A program made the translations under genes and the position numbers. From Gemmobacter serpentinus (lineage in GTDB: Bacteria > Pseudomonadota > Alphaproteobacteria > Rhodobacterales > Rhodobacteraceae), in assembly GCF_008973825.1 (NCBI RefSeq), contig NZ_WCHR01000018.1:212369-276368 (forward strand): DNA of 64,000 nucleotides. The letters are read 5' to 3'. Positions 36,411-45,590 of this stretch are shown in pieces. The notes under the pieces were generated by a model. It was not told the DNA's origin and searched no databases. It saw only the letters and a list, made by a program, of their open reading frames with translations. Numbering within the stretch: the first letter of the stretch is position 1; every line of letters starts with the position of its first letter.

Positions 36411-36662
36411 ATGCGGCTGCGGGTGCTTTACTTCGCCTGGCTGCGCGAACGCATCGGGGCCGCGCAGGAGGAGCTGGAGACTTCTGCGGCAACGCTTGCC
36501 GATCTGGTGACCGAGCTGCGCGGGCGCAGCGATGGCCATGCCCTTGCCTTTGCCGATCTGAAGGGCCTGCGGGCCGCCATCGATCAGGAATTGGTTTCCT
36601 TTGACGCGGCCCTGGGTGACGCGCGCGAGGTTGCATTCTTTCCGCCGATGACGGGGGGCTAG
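36411..36662 (+). CDS. moaD: molybdopterin synthase sulfur-carrier subunit
   Basis: 83-residue ubiquitin-fold protein ending in the essential Gly-Gly (FFPPMTGG), which is thiocarboxylated and donates sulfur to precursor Z. Starts 1 nt after pgsA and is followed 3 nt later by moaE. Supplies molybdopterin for enzymes such as the formate dehydrogenase encoded 2-8 kb upstream. Confidence 0.93.
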   Translation: MRLRVLYFAWLRERIGAAQEELETSAATLADLVTELRGRSDGHALAFADLKGLRAAIDQELVSFDAALGDAREVAFFPPMTGG

Positions 36663-36665
36663 CCG

Positions 36666-37130
36666 ATGCCAGAGCGACGGCCAGAGCACGAGCGTGTGCG
36701 GGTGCAGGCCGCAGCCTTCGATCCCGGGCAGGAGGTCAGTGCCTTTACCGCCGCGCTGTCGGCCTCGGGCGCGGTGGTCAGCTTCACCGGCCTTGTGCGC
36801 GACGGTGCCACGCCTCTGACCGCGATGGAAATCGAGCACTACCCCGGCATGACCGAACGGGCAATTGCCGCCATGGTGGCGGATGCCATGGCGCGTTTCG
36901 GACTGGAGGATGCGCGGGTGATCCATCGCTATGGGCGGCTCAGCTTGCGCGATCCGATCATGATGGTTGCAACCGCCGCCCGTCACCGCGCCGATGCCTT
37001 TGCCGCGGCGGAGTTTCTGATGGATTACCTGAAATCCCGCGCACCGTTCTGGAAGAAGGAAATCACCGCGGATGGCGCGGCCTGGGTTGCGGCGCGCGAT
37101 CAGGATGAAGATGCGCTGCGGCGGTGGTGA
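36666..37130 (+). CDS. moaE: molybdopterin synthase catalytic subunit
   Basis: 154 residues, partner of MoaD. Family landmarks: AVVSFTGLVRDG, EIEHYPGMTE, HRYGRLSLRDPIMMVATAARHR and the C-terminal KSRAPFWKKE with the catalytic lysines. ATG at 36666. End of the pgsA-moaD-moaE unit; no clear terminator follows. Confidence 0.94.
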   Translation: MPERRPEHERVRVQAAAFDPGQEVSAFTAALSASGAVVSFTGLVRDGATPLTAMEIEHYPGMTERAIAAMVADAMARFGLEDARVIHRYGRLSLRDPIMMVATAARHRADAFAAAEFLMDYLKSRAPFWKKEITADGAAWVAARDQDEDALRRW

Positions 37131-37597
37131 CACCTGCCTGCATCTCACGGCACCGTTGACGCATTGCGCGAAAAACACCGTCCTGTCGACGCGCGCCGAT
37201 GCGGCGGCACCTTCGGCATAGTTCTGGCTGCCGGGCAATCGCGGGGCGCTCGCCTTTGCGACCATTGACACCAAGGCCGGACATGGATCTGCCCCGCGCG
37301 CAGGTCGGGGCCTTTACCACTTTGGCATTGCTGCTGGGCCTGCCCGTGCGGGGTGGGGAGGCATCCGCCCCGCTGCCCGATCCGGCCTCGGGTGGCTTGC
37401 GCGGCGTGCGGCTGGGGGCGGCATGACGCAGTCAGAGGTCGCACCCACGCTGTCGCAGTCGGTGCGGCAGGAACCGCATGACGGGATTTGTTGTGGCTTG
37501 CGGGCTTTAGGGGTTGACCCCGCGTCGCTCCGGCCCTCTGTTCGTCTGATCTGTCTTCGTCCCTGTGCGATTCCCGCTAAACAAACGGCTGCCACCG
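37131..37597. other. 467-bp gap without a recognisable gene
   Basis: Lies between moaE and the L,D-transpeptidase gene, both on the plus strand. A 47-codon frame at about 37283-37426 has a hydrophobic start but no family resemblance and no ribosome-binding site. Another frame contains LAAGQSRGAR near 37220-37250, reminiscent of a nucleotidyltransferase motif, but stops immediately. The promoter of the transpeptidase gene must lie here. It could be decayed coding DNA. Confidence 0.4.
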
Positions 37598-38455
37598 ATG
37601 TTGAAAACAATTCTGCTCAAATTCACCGCCCTCGCGGCGCTTTCTCTGCTTGCGGCCTGCGCCCCGCCACCCAAGGTCGTGGCACCGCCGGCCGAAGTTC
37701 CCGGCTATGAAGGCCTGCAAGATGGGGAATTCTTCATCCAGCCGGTCAATGCGCGCTATCTGGCGGGCGATGTGGCGCGGCATGAGGTGGCCTATAATGG
37801 CACCGAAAAGCCCGGCACGATCGTCGTCGATCCGCATGTGCGCAAACTTTACTTCGTGATGCCGGATGGGCGTGCGATGCGCTATTCCATCGCGGTGGGT
37901 CGCGCCGGTCTTGGCTTCAAGGGCAGCGCCACGGTCAATCGCAAGGTCGAATGGCCCCGTTGGACGCCGACCGCCAACATGATCCGCACCATGCCGGAAA
38001 TGTATGCCGAATATGCCGGTGGTCTGCCGGGCGGCCTGTCGAACCCCCTGGGCGCGCGCGCGCTGTATCTCTATCGCAACGGGCGTGACACCTATTTCCG
38101 CATCCATGGCACTTCGGAGAACAGCTCTATCGGGCACGCGACCTCGGCCGGTTGCATCCGTCTGTTCAACCGCGACGCCATCGACCTTTATGAGCGCGCG
38201 CCGCTTGGCACCCATGTGAAGGTCCGCACCGCTGCCGAGTCGGAAAAGCTGGAAGGCCGTTATATGGAAGATGAGAACGGGCTTCTCATTCCCTATGACG
38301 AGGCGATGATTGCGGTGGTCGAGCAGCGCAAGCTGGACAAGAAGGCGGCAGATGCTGCGGCCGCAACCGCTGCTGCCGCCAATGCTGCAGCAACCGCCGC
38401 TTCCGAGGCTGCGGCGCGGGAGGCCGCGCTGACCGGCCAGCCGGTGCAAGGCTGA
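37598..38455 (+). CDS. L,D-transpeptidase lipoprotein (YkuD domain)
   Basis: 285 residues. Signal sequence with lipobox LLAAC, then a linker and a YkuD domain: IVVDPHVRKLYFV, and the catalytic HGTSENSS...TSAGCIRLFN (Cys at about residue 185). Such enzymes make 3-3 cross-links in peptidoglycan or attach proteins to it. The C-terminal about 45 residues are a charged, Ala-rich helix (runs of AAAATAAAA type) not found in the core family, perhaps a coiled-coil or cell-wall contact. ATG at 37598 lacks a good ribosome-binding site; a GTG at 37565 is in frame. Confidence 0.9.
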   Translation: MLKTILLKFTALAALSLLAACAPPPKVVAPPAEVPGYEGLQDGEFFIQPVNARYLAGDVARHEVAYNGTEKPGTIVVDPHVRKLYFVMPDGRAMRYSIAVGRAGLGFKGSATVNRKVEWPRWTPTANMIRTMPEMYAEYAGGLPGGLSNPLGARALYLYRNGRDTYFRIHGTSENSSIGHATSAGCIRLFNRDAIDLYERAPLGTHVKVRTAAESEKLEGRYMEDENGLLIPYDEAMIAVVEQRKLDKKAADAAAATAAAANAAATAASEAAAREAALTGQPVQG

Positions 38456-38516
38456 TCCGGCGCGGAGCGCGGCACCGGAGCCGGGGCCGCTTCTGCCGCT
38501 GATCGGGCGAAATTGA

Positions 38517-38548
38517 AAAGGCGCCCCGGATCGGTCCGGGGCGCCTTT
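38517..38548. terminator. bidirectional terminator
   Basis: AAAGGCGCCCCGGA (38517-38530), loop TCGG, TCCGGGGCGCCTTT (38535-38548). A perfect 14-bp stem between the convergent L,D-transpeptidase and YbjN-like genes. Confidence 0.92.
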
Positions 38549-38570
38549 CTTCATGGCCGTGCGGCCGGGG

Positions 38571-39086
38571 TCACCAGTTGATGTGATCCTTGAAATCGGC
38601 AATCGTCCGGTCCCAGAGCGACAGGTTCTCCGCAAACAGATCGCGCGACATGCCGGTGCCGACCATCATATCCATCTCGATATAGGGGTCTTGCTCGTCA
38701 TCGAGATAGACCTTGCCATAGCGTTTGCGGGTGTTCCAATCATTGACCGAGGCCATTTCCATGCCGTTTTCCATGTCGAACCCGGCCGAAAACTGGATCG
38801 CCTCGCAATCCTTGCCGCTGCTGCAGCCATAGAACCAGACCGAGAAATTGGCACCGCCCGCCGCCGACTTGATCTTGGGGTCGCCCCGGTCATCGGTGGT
38901 CAGTTCCGCCCGGTAGCCAAGCGATTGCATGACCTCGACGATATGCGCAGGATTGCCCGCGCTGATCATGTCATTGCTTTGGGTCTGCGCCGGCACCAGC
39001 TTTGGAACCGGCACGCTGTTGGTGGTCTGCGCCATGCCGAATTGCGGCACGAGCGCAAGCGCGAGGCCAAGGAAAATCGGTTTCAT
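38571..39086 (-). CDS. exported YbjN-domain protein
   Basis: 171 residues with a cleavable signal peptide ([17 protein letters not shown]). The mature protein contains the YbjN-type fold: [15 protein letters not shown], then [17 protein letters not shown], and a C-terminal helical part ending FKDHINW. Two Cys in [10 protein letters not shown] could form a disulfide. The YbjN family is linked to stress and motility in enterobacteria but has no defined activity. Monocistronic. Confidence 0.75.
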   Translation of the reverse strand: MKPIFLGLALALVPQFGMAQTTNSVPVPKLVPAQTQSNDMISAGNPAHIVEVMQSLGYRAELTTDDRGDPKIKSAAGGANFSVWFYGCSSGKDCEAIQFSAGFDMENGMEMASVNDWNTRKRYGKVYLDDEQDPYIEMDMMVGTGMSRDLFAENLSLWDRTIADFKDHINW

Positions 39087-39190
39087 CCCATATCTCCGTC
39101 TTCAGGGTCTGCGGGGCCGGTCACCGGCCCCTGAAATCGTTACGCGGGTCCGGCCCGGCCTATCCCGGACCCGGGGCGGATGCAAATGGC

Positions 39191-39532
39191 TCAGGCCAGA
39201 ATGACATAGTCTTTCAGTGTGGTCTCCACGCATTCCCAGGTGCCTTCGAAACCGGGGCGGATGATCCAGCTGTCGCCCGCGCGCAGGGTGGTGGCTACCC
39301 CATCGGCATCGGTCAGGATCGAGACCCCTTCAAGGATATGCACATATTCCCATTCCGAATAGGAGATGCGCCACTTGCCCGGGGTGGATTGCCACATGCC
39401 GCTGTAAAGCCCGTCGCGTTCCTCGATATTCCAGGTCGTGTGGACCGGATCGCCGGAAATCAGTTTTTCCGGGGCGGGGCGCTCGGTTTCGGGCGGGGTC
39501 GCCTCACGGTTCACGCGTTGCAGCAGGGTCAT
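39191..39532 (-). CDS. cupin-domain protein
   Basis: 113 residues forming one small cupin barrel: [16 protein letters not shown] and [18 protein letters not shown] are the two barrel motifs. It resembles the RmlC-like/DUF861 cupins. Of the usual metal-binding residues, Glu and His are present in [11 protein letters not shown] at 39532 follows GGAGAGGCC. Ligand and reaction unknown. Divergent from panB with a 186-bp gap. Confidence 0.8.
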   Translation of the reverse strand: MTLLQRVNREATPPETERPAPEKLISGDPVHTTWNIEERDGLYSGMWQSTPGKWRISYSEWEYVHILEGVSILTDADGVATTLRAGDSWIIRPGFEGTWECVETTLKDYVILA

Positions 39533-39718
39533 GGCTGGGCCTCTCCTATGGCTTTGCCGCATCCTGCGCTTTCCCGCGCGCGGGTCAAGCTGGCTGCGAC
39601 GAAGGAAGGGGCGGGCCGGGGTTTCGCCGCACAGCAGCGGGCAAGTTTCGCTGGTGCGGCACCGGGGCGGGGGCTATACAAGGCCCCAGCCTTTCTTGCG
39701 AGGGAGATCAAGAGAGCC

Positions 39719-40558
39719 ATGAGTGCAACCGGCAGCCTTCGCCCCGTCCTGCCTGCGGATATCCTTGCCCGCAAGGGCGATACGCCCATCGTCGTGCTGA
39801 CTGCCTATACGACGCCGATTGCGCGGATCGTCGACCGGCATTGCGATATCATGCTGGTGGGGGATTCGGTCGGCATGGTGCTGCATGGCCTGCCCTCGAC
39901 CCTTGGCGTCACCATGGAGATGATGATCCTGCATGGCCGCGCGGTGATGCGCGGGGCGCAGAAATCCATGGTGGTGATCGATATGCCTTTCGGTAGCTAT
40001 GAGGAAAGCCCGGAACAGGCCTTCCGCAATGCCGCGCGTATCATGGCAGAGACCGGTGCCCCGGCGGTGAAACTGGAGGGCGGCCAGCATATGGCCGAGA
40101 CGATTGCCTTCCTGACCAAACGCGGCGTGCCGGTGATGGCTCATATCGGCCTGACCCCGCAATCGGTGAACACCCTGGGCGGCTACAAGGTGGTCGGCCG
40201 CGACGGCGAGGCCGAAAAGGTCATGGATGATGCCCTTGCGGTGCAAGAGGCGGGCGCGTTCTCTGTCGTGCTGGAAAAGGTGCCCGAAGGGCTTTCGGGC
40301 CGCATCACGCAGCGCCTGTCGATCCCGACCATCGGCATCGGTGCGGGGGCGCGCTGTGACGGGCAGGTGCTGGTTGTCGATGACATGCTGGGTCTGTTCA
40401 CCGATTTCCGCCCGAAATTCGTGAAGCGTTTTGGCGAATTGGGGCAGGCCGCGGATGAGGCCATCGCCGCCTATGCCGATGAGGTGCGCCACCGCCGTTT
40501 CCCGGCCCCGGAACATGCCTTTGCCGATGTGCTGGCCCCCAAAGGAACCAAAAGCTGA
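39719..40558 (+). CDS. panB: 3-methyl-2-oxobutanoate hydroxymethyltransferase
   Basis: 279-residue enzyme that makes ketopantoate from 2-oxoisovalerate and methylene-tetrahydrofolate, the first step of pantothenate synthesis. Landmarks: [46 protein letters not shown]-like [12 protein letters not shown], and [24 protein letters not shown] precedes the ATG. The stop overlaps the panC start. The precursor is linked to branched-chain amino-acid metabolism (ilvE lies at 61 kb). Confidence 0.96.
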   Translation: MSATGSLRPVLPADILARKGDTPIVVLTAYTTPIARIVDRHCDIMLVGDSVGMVLHGLPSTLGVTMEMMILHGRAVMRGAQKSMVVIDMPFGSYEESPEQAFRNAARIMAETGAPAVKLEGGQHMAETIAFLTKRGVPVMAHIGLTPQSVNTLGGYKVVGRDGEAEKVMDDALAVQEAGAFSVVLEKVPEGLSGRITQRLSIPTIGIGAGARCDGQVLVVDDMLGLFTDFRPKFVKRFGELGQAADEAIAAYADEVRHRRFPAPEHAFADVLAPKGTKS

Positions 40559-41397
40559 TGCAGATCCTCAGGACCGTCGCGGAATTGCGCACCCGTGTGC
40601 GTGGTTGGAAGGAGGATGGCCGTCAGGTCGTGGGTCTGGTGCCGACCATGGGTGCGCTGCATGAGGGGCATCTGAGCCTTGTCCGCGCCGCCAAGCGCGG
40701 CTGTGACCGGGTGATCGTGTCGATCTTTGTCAATCCGACGCAGTTCAACAACGAAGATGATCTGAAGAAATACCCGCGCAGCGAAGATGCCGATGCGGCT
40801 TTGCTGGCCGCCGAAGGGGTCGATATCCTCTTCGCGCCCTCGGTGACCGAGGTCTATCCGCCGGGCTTTGCCTCATTGATCACGGTCAGTGGCGTCAGCG
40901 CCCCGATGGAGGGCGAGCGCCGTCCCGGCCATTTCGAGGGGATGGCGACGGTGGTCGCCAAACTGATGGGCATGACCCAGGCGAACCGCGCCTATTTCGG
41001 ACAGAAGGACTGGCAGCAGTTGCAGGTCGTGAAGCGCATGGTCGCGGACCTGAACCTTGCGGTCGAGGTGGTCGGCTGCGACACTATCCGCGAGGCCGAT
41101 GGTCTGGCGATGTCATCGCGCAATGTGCGGCTGGACGCGCTGAGCCGGGCGCAGGCCTCGGGCCTTGCGCGGGTGATGGGCAAGACCGCCGCCGCGATCC
41201 GCACCGGAACGGACATTGCCGCCGCGCTGGACCAGGGCCGCGAGGAGCTGCGTCTGGCGGGGTTCACCGAGGTCGAATATCTGGATCTGCGCGATGCCGC
41301 GATGCTGGATCCGATCACCAGGCTGGACCAACCGGCGCGGCTGCTGGCGGCAGCCTGGATCGGTGGCGTGCGGCTGATCGACAATATCGCGGTCTGA
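40558..41397 (+). CDS. panC: pantothenate synthetase
   Basis: 279-residue ATP-dependent ligase joining pantoate and beta-alanine. Signature motifs [15 protein letters not shown] (HIGH-like), [28 protein letters not shown] and MSSRNVRL (KMSKS-like). ATG overlaps the panB stop by one base. Last gene of the panBC operon. Confidence 0.96.
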   Translation: MQILRTVAELRTRVRGWKEDGRQVVGLVPTMGALHEGHLSLVRAAKRGCDRVIVSIFVNPTQFNNEDDLKKYPRSEDADAALLAAEGVDILFAPSVTEVYPPGFASLITVSGVSAPMEGERRPGHFEGMATVVAKLMGMTQANRAYFGQKDWQQLQVVKRMVADLNLAVEVVGCDTIREADGLAMSSRNVRLDALSRAQASGLARVMGKTAAAIRTGTDIAAALDQGREELRLAGFTEVEYLDLRDAAMLDPITRLDQPARLLAAAWIGGVRLIDNIAV

Positions 41398-41463
41398 CGC
41401 GCAGCTGCCAAACGAACCAGAAGCGGGCGTTTGCGCCCCCTTCTTGCTGCGCAATTCCCCAAA

Positions 41464-41576
41464 GGCGCGCGCGCCCGACCTGAGGATATTCGAGAAAAGA
41501 AGCGCGCAAATGGCTGCGCCCTGATGTCTTCCTTTCCCAAACATCCTCAGACGGGTTTGGGGGCGAAGACCCCCGG
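41464..41576. repeat. inverted pair of dispersed GAGGATATT-type repeats
   Basis: The 202-bp gap between convergent panC and the M20 peptidase holds two repeat copies in opposite orientation. Plus-strand copy: GGCGCGCGCGCC palindrome (41464-41475), then TGAGGATATT at 41481 with a purine-rich tail. Minus-strand copy: a GGGGGC...GACCCCC hairpin near 41559-41575, then TGAGGATGTTTGG and GGAAGA. This is the same layout as the copy at 34.3 kb. Probably terminator-like. Confidence 0.6.
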
Positions 41577-41599
41577 GGGATGGGGCCGAAACAGCATAG

Positions 41600-42883
41600 T
41601 CAGGTCAGCAGGTCGGCCAGCACCAGCGCCATGACCAGTGCGCTGTCTTCCATATCCTGCACGCCCACCCATTCATCGGGCTGATGCGCCAGATGCAGCA
41701 GGCCCGGCCCATAGGCGATGCAGTTCTTCATGCGCCCGATCCGGTCGATGTGTTTCTGGTCGTAGGTGCCGGGGGAGACCACATGTTCCGCAACCCGCCC
41801 CAGCACCCGCTCGATCGCCGCGCCGGTGGATCGCACCACGGGCGCATCCGGCGCGGTCTGGATCGGCTGCACCTCGAACAGATCGCGGATGCTGTAATCA
41901 AAGCCGGGGCGGCTGGATTTCAACCCTTCCAGCAGCCCGGTCACCTCGGCCTTCACATCGCCGATGCCTTCTTCGATCAGGAAACGCCGGTCGAGGATGA
42001 TGCGACAGCGGTCGGCGACGCAAGGCGCGGGCAGGCCGCTATAGCCGGGCTCGGGCTCCGCCTCGCCGCCATGGATCGAATTGATGTTGAGCGTCGAGGC
42101 CCGCGCCCCTTCCGGCACCACCGGCATGGCGGTGCGTTTGGTGGCAAGCAGCGGATAAAGTTTGCGCTCGATCTCTTCCAGCACGGCCCCCATATGGCGG
42201 ATGGCGCTGTCGCCCAGAAACGGCATGGAGCCATGGGCGATGCTGCCCTTGGTCTCCACCTCGGCCCACCAGACCCCGCGATGGCCAAGGCAGATGCGAT
42301 CCTTGTGCAAGGGTTCGGGGATGATGACATGCTGGACGCGGTCGGGGTCGAACCAGCCCTGTTCGGCCAGATAGGCGACACCGCCATAGCCGCCGGATTC
42401 CTCGTCGGCGGTGGCGGAAATTTCGATGGCACCGCGAAAATCGGGGAAGGCCGCGATAAAGGCCTCGGCCGCGATGATGCTGGCGGCAAGACCGCCCTTC
42501 ATATCGCAGGCCCCGCGCCCATAGATGCGGTCACCTTCCAGCGCGCCGCCAAAGGGATCACGGGTCCAGCCATGGCCGACCTCGACCACGTCGTGATGGC
42601 TGTTGAAATGCACGCAGGCACCGGGGCCCGCGCCTTCGCGCCGCGCGATCAGATTCCAGCGCGGATGGGCGTCGCTGTCGCCGGGCGCGCCTTCGGCCCG
42701 CACCAAGGCGGTGACAAAGCCCTGTGCTGATAGCCGGTCCGACAGGTAATCGCAGATTTCGCGATAGTGCAGCCCCGGCGGGTTCAGCGTCGGGATGCGG
42801 ATCAGATCCTGCGTCAGCGCGATCAACTGATCGCGGCGGGCGCGGATCTCGGCGTGCAGGCGGGGAAGCGGATCGGTTTCCAT
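41600..42883 (-). CDS. M20-family metallopeptidase (ArgE/DapE type)
   Basis: 427-residue di-zinc amidohydrolase/deacylase. Metal ligands: His and Asp of HFNSHHDVVEVG, Asp in GRGACDMKGG, the catalytic Glu pair in TADEESGG, and a C-terminal His in LLHLAHQPDEW. A lid/dimerisation domain interrupts the fold (about residues 190-310). The start at 42883 fits the family (PRLHAEIRARRDQLI), but its GGAGG is directly adjacent to the ATG, which is unusually close. The substrate could be an acylated amino acid or dipeptide. Confidence 0.82.
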   Translation of the reverse strand: METDPLPRLHAEIRARRDQLIALTQDLIRIPTLNPPGLHYREICDYLSDRLSAQGFVTALVRAEGAPGDSDAHPRWNLIARREGAGPGACVHFNSHHDVVEVGHGWTRDPFGGALEGDRIYGRGACDMKGGLAASIIAAEAFIAAFPDFRGAIEISATADEESGGYGGVAYLAEQGWFDPDRVQHVIIPEPLHKDRICLGHRGVWWAEVETKGSIAHGSMPFLGDSAIRHMGAVLEEIERKLYPLLATKRTAMPVVPEGARASTLNINSIHGGEAEPEPGYSGLPAPCVADRCRIILDRRFLIEEGIGDVKAEVTGLLEGLKSSRPGFDYSIRDLFEVQPIQTAPDAPVVRSTGAAIERVLGRVAEHVVSPGTYDQKHIDRIGRMKNCIAYGPGLLHLAHQPDEWVGVQDMEDSALVMALVLADLLT

Positions 42884-43100
42884 CCTCCGATCATAGGAAG
42901 GGCGGGGCCGATTTGCCAAGGCGCGATGGCGCAGCACGGGCCTTGCGCGGACTTGCATTGCCGCGTTGCATTTTGCCCCCCTCTGGCGCAGGCTCGGAGC
43001 CGAAGAAACTGTCTGTGCGGCCCTGATTTTCAGACCACCGCCACTGGTGCGGGGCAGGCAGGACGCACATATGTGAACAGAGTTAACTTGGGAGGTGTTC
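42884..43100 (+). promoter_or_regulatory. upstream region of the eight-gene operon
   Basis: 217 bp between the divergent M20 gene and the first operon gene. Contains the palindromes CACATATGTG (43066-43075) and GTTAAC (43082-43087) and the ribosome-binding site GGGAGG. No confident -35/-10 pair was assigned. It is the only sizeable gap ahead of the operon, so its promoter should be here. Confidence 0.35.
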
Positions 43101-44174
43101 ATGGCCGATTTTGCCACGCAGATTGCCGATAGCCAGAAGCAGTTCATCGAGGCGCAAGAGAAGATCTCGACGCTGACCGCGCGGATCGAAGAGGCGCGGC
43201 AGAAGATGTCTGCGGGCGAGGCGGCCATCGATATCGAGAATGCGACGCTGGACGATGTTCACAAGCACACCGACCTGATGAACGCCAATATCGCCGAGCT
43301 GATCATGGGCTTGGATGATGTGACAGCGGGCTTCACCGAGGATTTCAACGAGCTGCGCTCAAAAACCACGGCAGAAAGTGTCATCGGCTTCTTTTCGCGC
43401 GGCAAATCCGAAGCGATGCGGCAGGAGCGTCTGCGCACGGCCTCGATTGATACCAAGTTGCAGGATCTGATCGGCAAGTCGGATGTGATCGTGAAGCTGC
43501 TGCAAAGCCAGCTGGATCTGCTGAACAACCAGAAATCCCGCGTCGAGGCCAATCTGGTCGGCACCCTGGACGAGCGCGAGGGCACGGTTGCCGCGCTGGA
43601 GGCCGTGCGGGCCGAAATTGCCGGGCTGGACCCCAAGGTGATCGAGCTGGAGAACAGGATCGCGGTGGAACAGGACGCCGCTGCCCGCACCAAGCTGGAG
43701 ACCGAACTTGCCACCCTGAACACCCGTCATAACGCGCTGGTGCAGGATGAACAGGTGATGCTCGCGAAAAGCCAGACGCTGGAACGCTATATCGAAAAGG
43801 GCAAGACCTGGGTCGACAGTCTGCAAAATCAGGCGGCGACCCAGATGGTGCTGATCAACAAGCTGCAAACCGACACCAAGCAGCGTGTGGTGCTGTATGA
43901 TGCGCTGACCTCCAGCCTCAAGACCGCGCAGCAGCAGGATGTGGCGCACCGTATCAATGAGATCGGGGTGAAAACCGATCAGGAGGCGCAGGCGGCTATG
44001 GCGGCGATTGGCGCGGCCACCAATCAGAAGATGGCTGACATGCTGGAAGCGCATGAGGGGCACATGGTCTTTGCCCGCCAGATTCTGGAGGCCAAGGCCA
44101 AGGCGGATGAACGCTTTGCCCGCCGCTTTGCCACCATTGTCGAGAAGCACGACAAGAACCAGTATGGCGCATGA
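43101..44174 (+). CDS. coiled-coil protein, operon gene A (weakly TelA-like)
   Basis: 357-residue soluble protein, almost entirely helical with long heptad-rich coiled coils (about residues 5-45 and 95-260), no signal peptide or membrane helix. A central piece reads GFFSRGKSEAMRQERLRT, then ASIDTKLQDLIGKSDVIV and QLDLLNNQKS. Layout and helical character recall TelA/toxic-anion-resistance proteins, which often lie beside a small two-TM protein; this is a weak structural resemblance only. ATG at 43101 after GGGAGG. Its stop overlaps the next gene (ATGA). Confidence 0.7.
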   Translation: MADFATQIADSQKQFIEAQEKISTLTARIEEARQKMSAGEAAIDIENATLDDVHKHTDLMNANIAELIMGLDDVTAGFTEDFNELRSKTTAESVIGFFSRGKSEAMRQERLRTASIDTKLQDLIGKSDVIVKLLQSQLDLLNNQKSRVEANLVGTLDEREGTVAALEAVRAEIAGLDPKVIELENRIAVEQDAAARTKLETELATLNTRHNALVQDEQVMLAKSQTLERYIEKGKTWVDSLQNQAATQMVLINKLQTDTKQRVVLYDALTSSLKTAQQQDVAHRINEIGVKTDQEAQAAMAAIGAATNQKMADMLEAHEGHMVFARQILEAKAKADERFARRFATIVEKHDKNQYGA

Positions 44175-44488
44175 GCTTTGCGGCGCAGCTGCGCCGGGCG
44201 GCGCTTTGGGGCGGGGCGGCGGCGCTGATCGCGCTGGCGCTTCTGGCCTTGGCAGAGGCGACGGGTGCTGCGATCTGGGCGGCGCTGGCCGTATTGCCTG
44301 GGCTTGTCGCCATGGTGCTGCTGGTCGGGGGCGTCGCGTTTCGGGCGGGGCAACGCTGGCTGTATTTTCGCCTGTCGGCCCCGAATGCCGCCTATCGCCG
44401 CTTGAACACCGCCAGCGCCGCGATGCGCTGGCTGATCTGGATTGACGAGGACGGGCGCGACCGCGATGCCTCAGACCCATCTGACTGA
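44171..44488 (+). CDS. small two-TM membrane protein, operon gene B
   Basis: 105 residues. Two adjacent hydrophobic helices (about residues 12-32 and 35-57), then an amphipathic, positively charged helix (YRRLNTASAAMRWLIWI) and an acidic tail. No family recognised; XpaC-like proteins, which accompany TelA, have a similar outline (helices followed by a soluble helical part), but this one is shorter. ATG overlaps gene A's stop, and its tail overlaps gene C's start by 23 nt. Confidence 0.7.
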   Translation: MSFAAQLRRAALWGGAAALIALALLALAEATGAAIWAALAVLPGLVAMVLLVGGVAFRAGQRWLYFRLSAPNAAYRRLNTASAAMRWLIWIDEDGRDRDASDPSD

Positions 44489-45587
44489 CGACCATACCCC
44501 GATCCCCGACAGCCTTGTCGTGCGGCGCTATTTCGCCAAGTTCGACCGCATCATCGGTCATTTGGCCCGTGTGGCGGGCGAGTTGGAGGTGGAGGGCCGC
44601 CTAACCCGGCTGGAAGCGCGCGTGATTGCGGGCCATGTCGGGCGGCTGGCCGCGACCTTTCATGCGCTGGGGCTGAAATACCTGATGACCGGCCGGGTCG
44701 AGGGGCCTTTGCCCGGTGCGCTGACCTTTGACCGCCATGACAGCGGCTTTCCCATCGCACAAGAGCTGATGGTGATGGCGGTCGATGCCAGTCAGGCAGA
44801 GAAGCATCTTGCCGGAATGGAAAGTGAGGCGGGGCTGAAGGATCGGATGATCCGCCAGATCGTCGGGGATCTGAGCCTGCCGACACGGCTGCAATTCGCG
44901 CTGTCGCAGCGGCTTTATTATGAGGCCTTGCAGGCGGGTGGGCTGTTTCAGGCCCGCAATGATCCCGATGCACAATGGGTGCAGGATGTCGGTCCCCGGC
45001 GGCATTTCCTTGTGCATTGGGCGGTCTATGACACCCAGAGCAATCTGCCGGTCCTCTATCTGATGGATGTGCACGATAGCGGCAAGAAGCCGCTGCCCAC
45101 AGATGCGCGGCGCTGGCCGCAGGTGCAGGCGCATCTGATGGCGCAATCGTTGTCGGGGCTGAAACTTCTGACCATCGCGCAGGGCCTGGACGCCGATTTC
45201 CCCGATCTGCATCCGCGCCGCTTGCGGCGGCTGACCCTGGGGCCCATGCATTCGCACAGCTTCACCCTGCAATCGGGGCCGATTGCGCAGGTTCTGGCCA
45301 CTGCCCGCGCGCCGGCGGGCGAGGATTGGGCGCTGGTCTGGACGGCCGAGGATCTGGTCTCTGACCGCGAGGAAGAGGTGAAGGATGGCTGGTTCTCCTC
45401 TGCGCAGCGGCAGGTTTACCGTCTGGATCCGCTTTTGGGGGGTGAGACCGGGGCCAGCCGGACCGAGCGGATGATCGTGCTGCCCGAGCGCCCCTATCAG
45501 GCGCTGGCGGAACTGAACCCGCCCGGCTTTGCCGATATTCGTAAATTCATTGTTGGCGCGGGCGGGCGCCTCATTCCGGCGAGGTAG
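44466..45587 (+). CDS. soluble protein of unknown function, operon gene C
   Basis: 373 residues, no signal peptide or membrane helix. The N-terminal third is helical (FAKFDRIIGHLARVAGELE); the C-terminal part looks alpha/beta (HFLVHWAVYDTQSNLPVLY, LMDVHDSG, TLGPMHSHSFTLQSG). No catalytic motif is obvious. ATG at 44466 inside gene B was chosen because it gives a family-like compact start; a TTG at 44442 is in frame. Three nt separate it from the AAA+ gene, implying a close partnership with that ATPase. Confidence 0.7.
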   Translation: MPQTHLTDDHTPIPDSLVVRRYFAKFDRIIGHLARVAGELEVEGRLTRLEARVIAGHVGRLAATFHALGLKYLMTGRVEGPLPGALTFDRHDSGFPIAQELMVMAVDASQAEKHLAGMESEAGLKDRMIRQIVGDLSLPTRLQFALSQRLYYEALQAGGLFQARNDPDAQWVQDVGPRRHFLVHWAVYDTQSNLPVLYLMDVHDSGKKPLPTDARRWPQVQAHLMAQSLSGLKLLTIAQGLDADFPDLHPRRLRRLTLGPMHSHSFTLQSGPIAQVLATARAPAGEDWALVWTAEDLVSDREEEVKDGWFSSAQRQVYRLDPLLGGETGASRTERMIVLPERPYQALAELNPPGFADIRKFIVGAGGRLIPAR

Positions 45588-45590
45588 GCC

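Noticed and set aside
37215..37265. Nucleotidyltransferase-like motif LAAGQSRGAR near moaE
   Set aside because: Frame closes within a few codons and there are no further MobA/MocA motifs; listed only as a weak hint in the gap.
37283..37426. 47-codon open frame with hydrophobic start
   Set aside because: No ribosome-binding site, family match or operon link.
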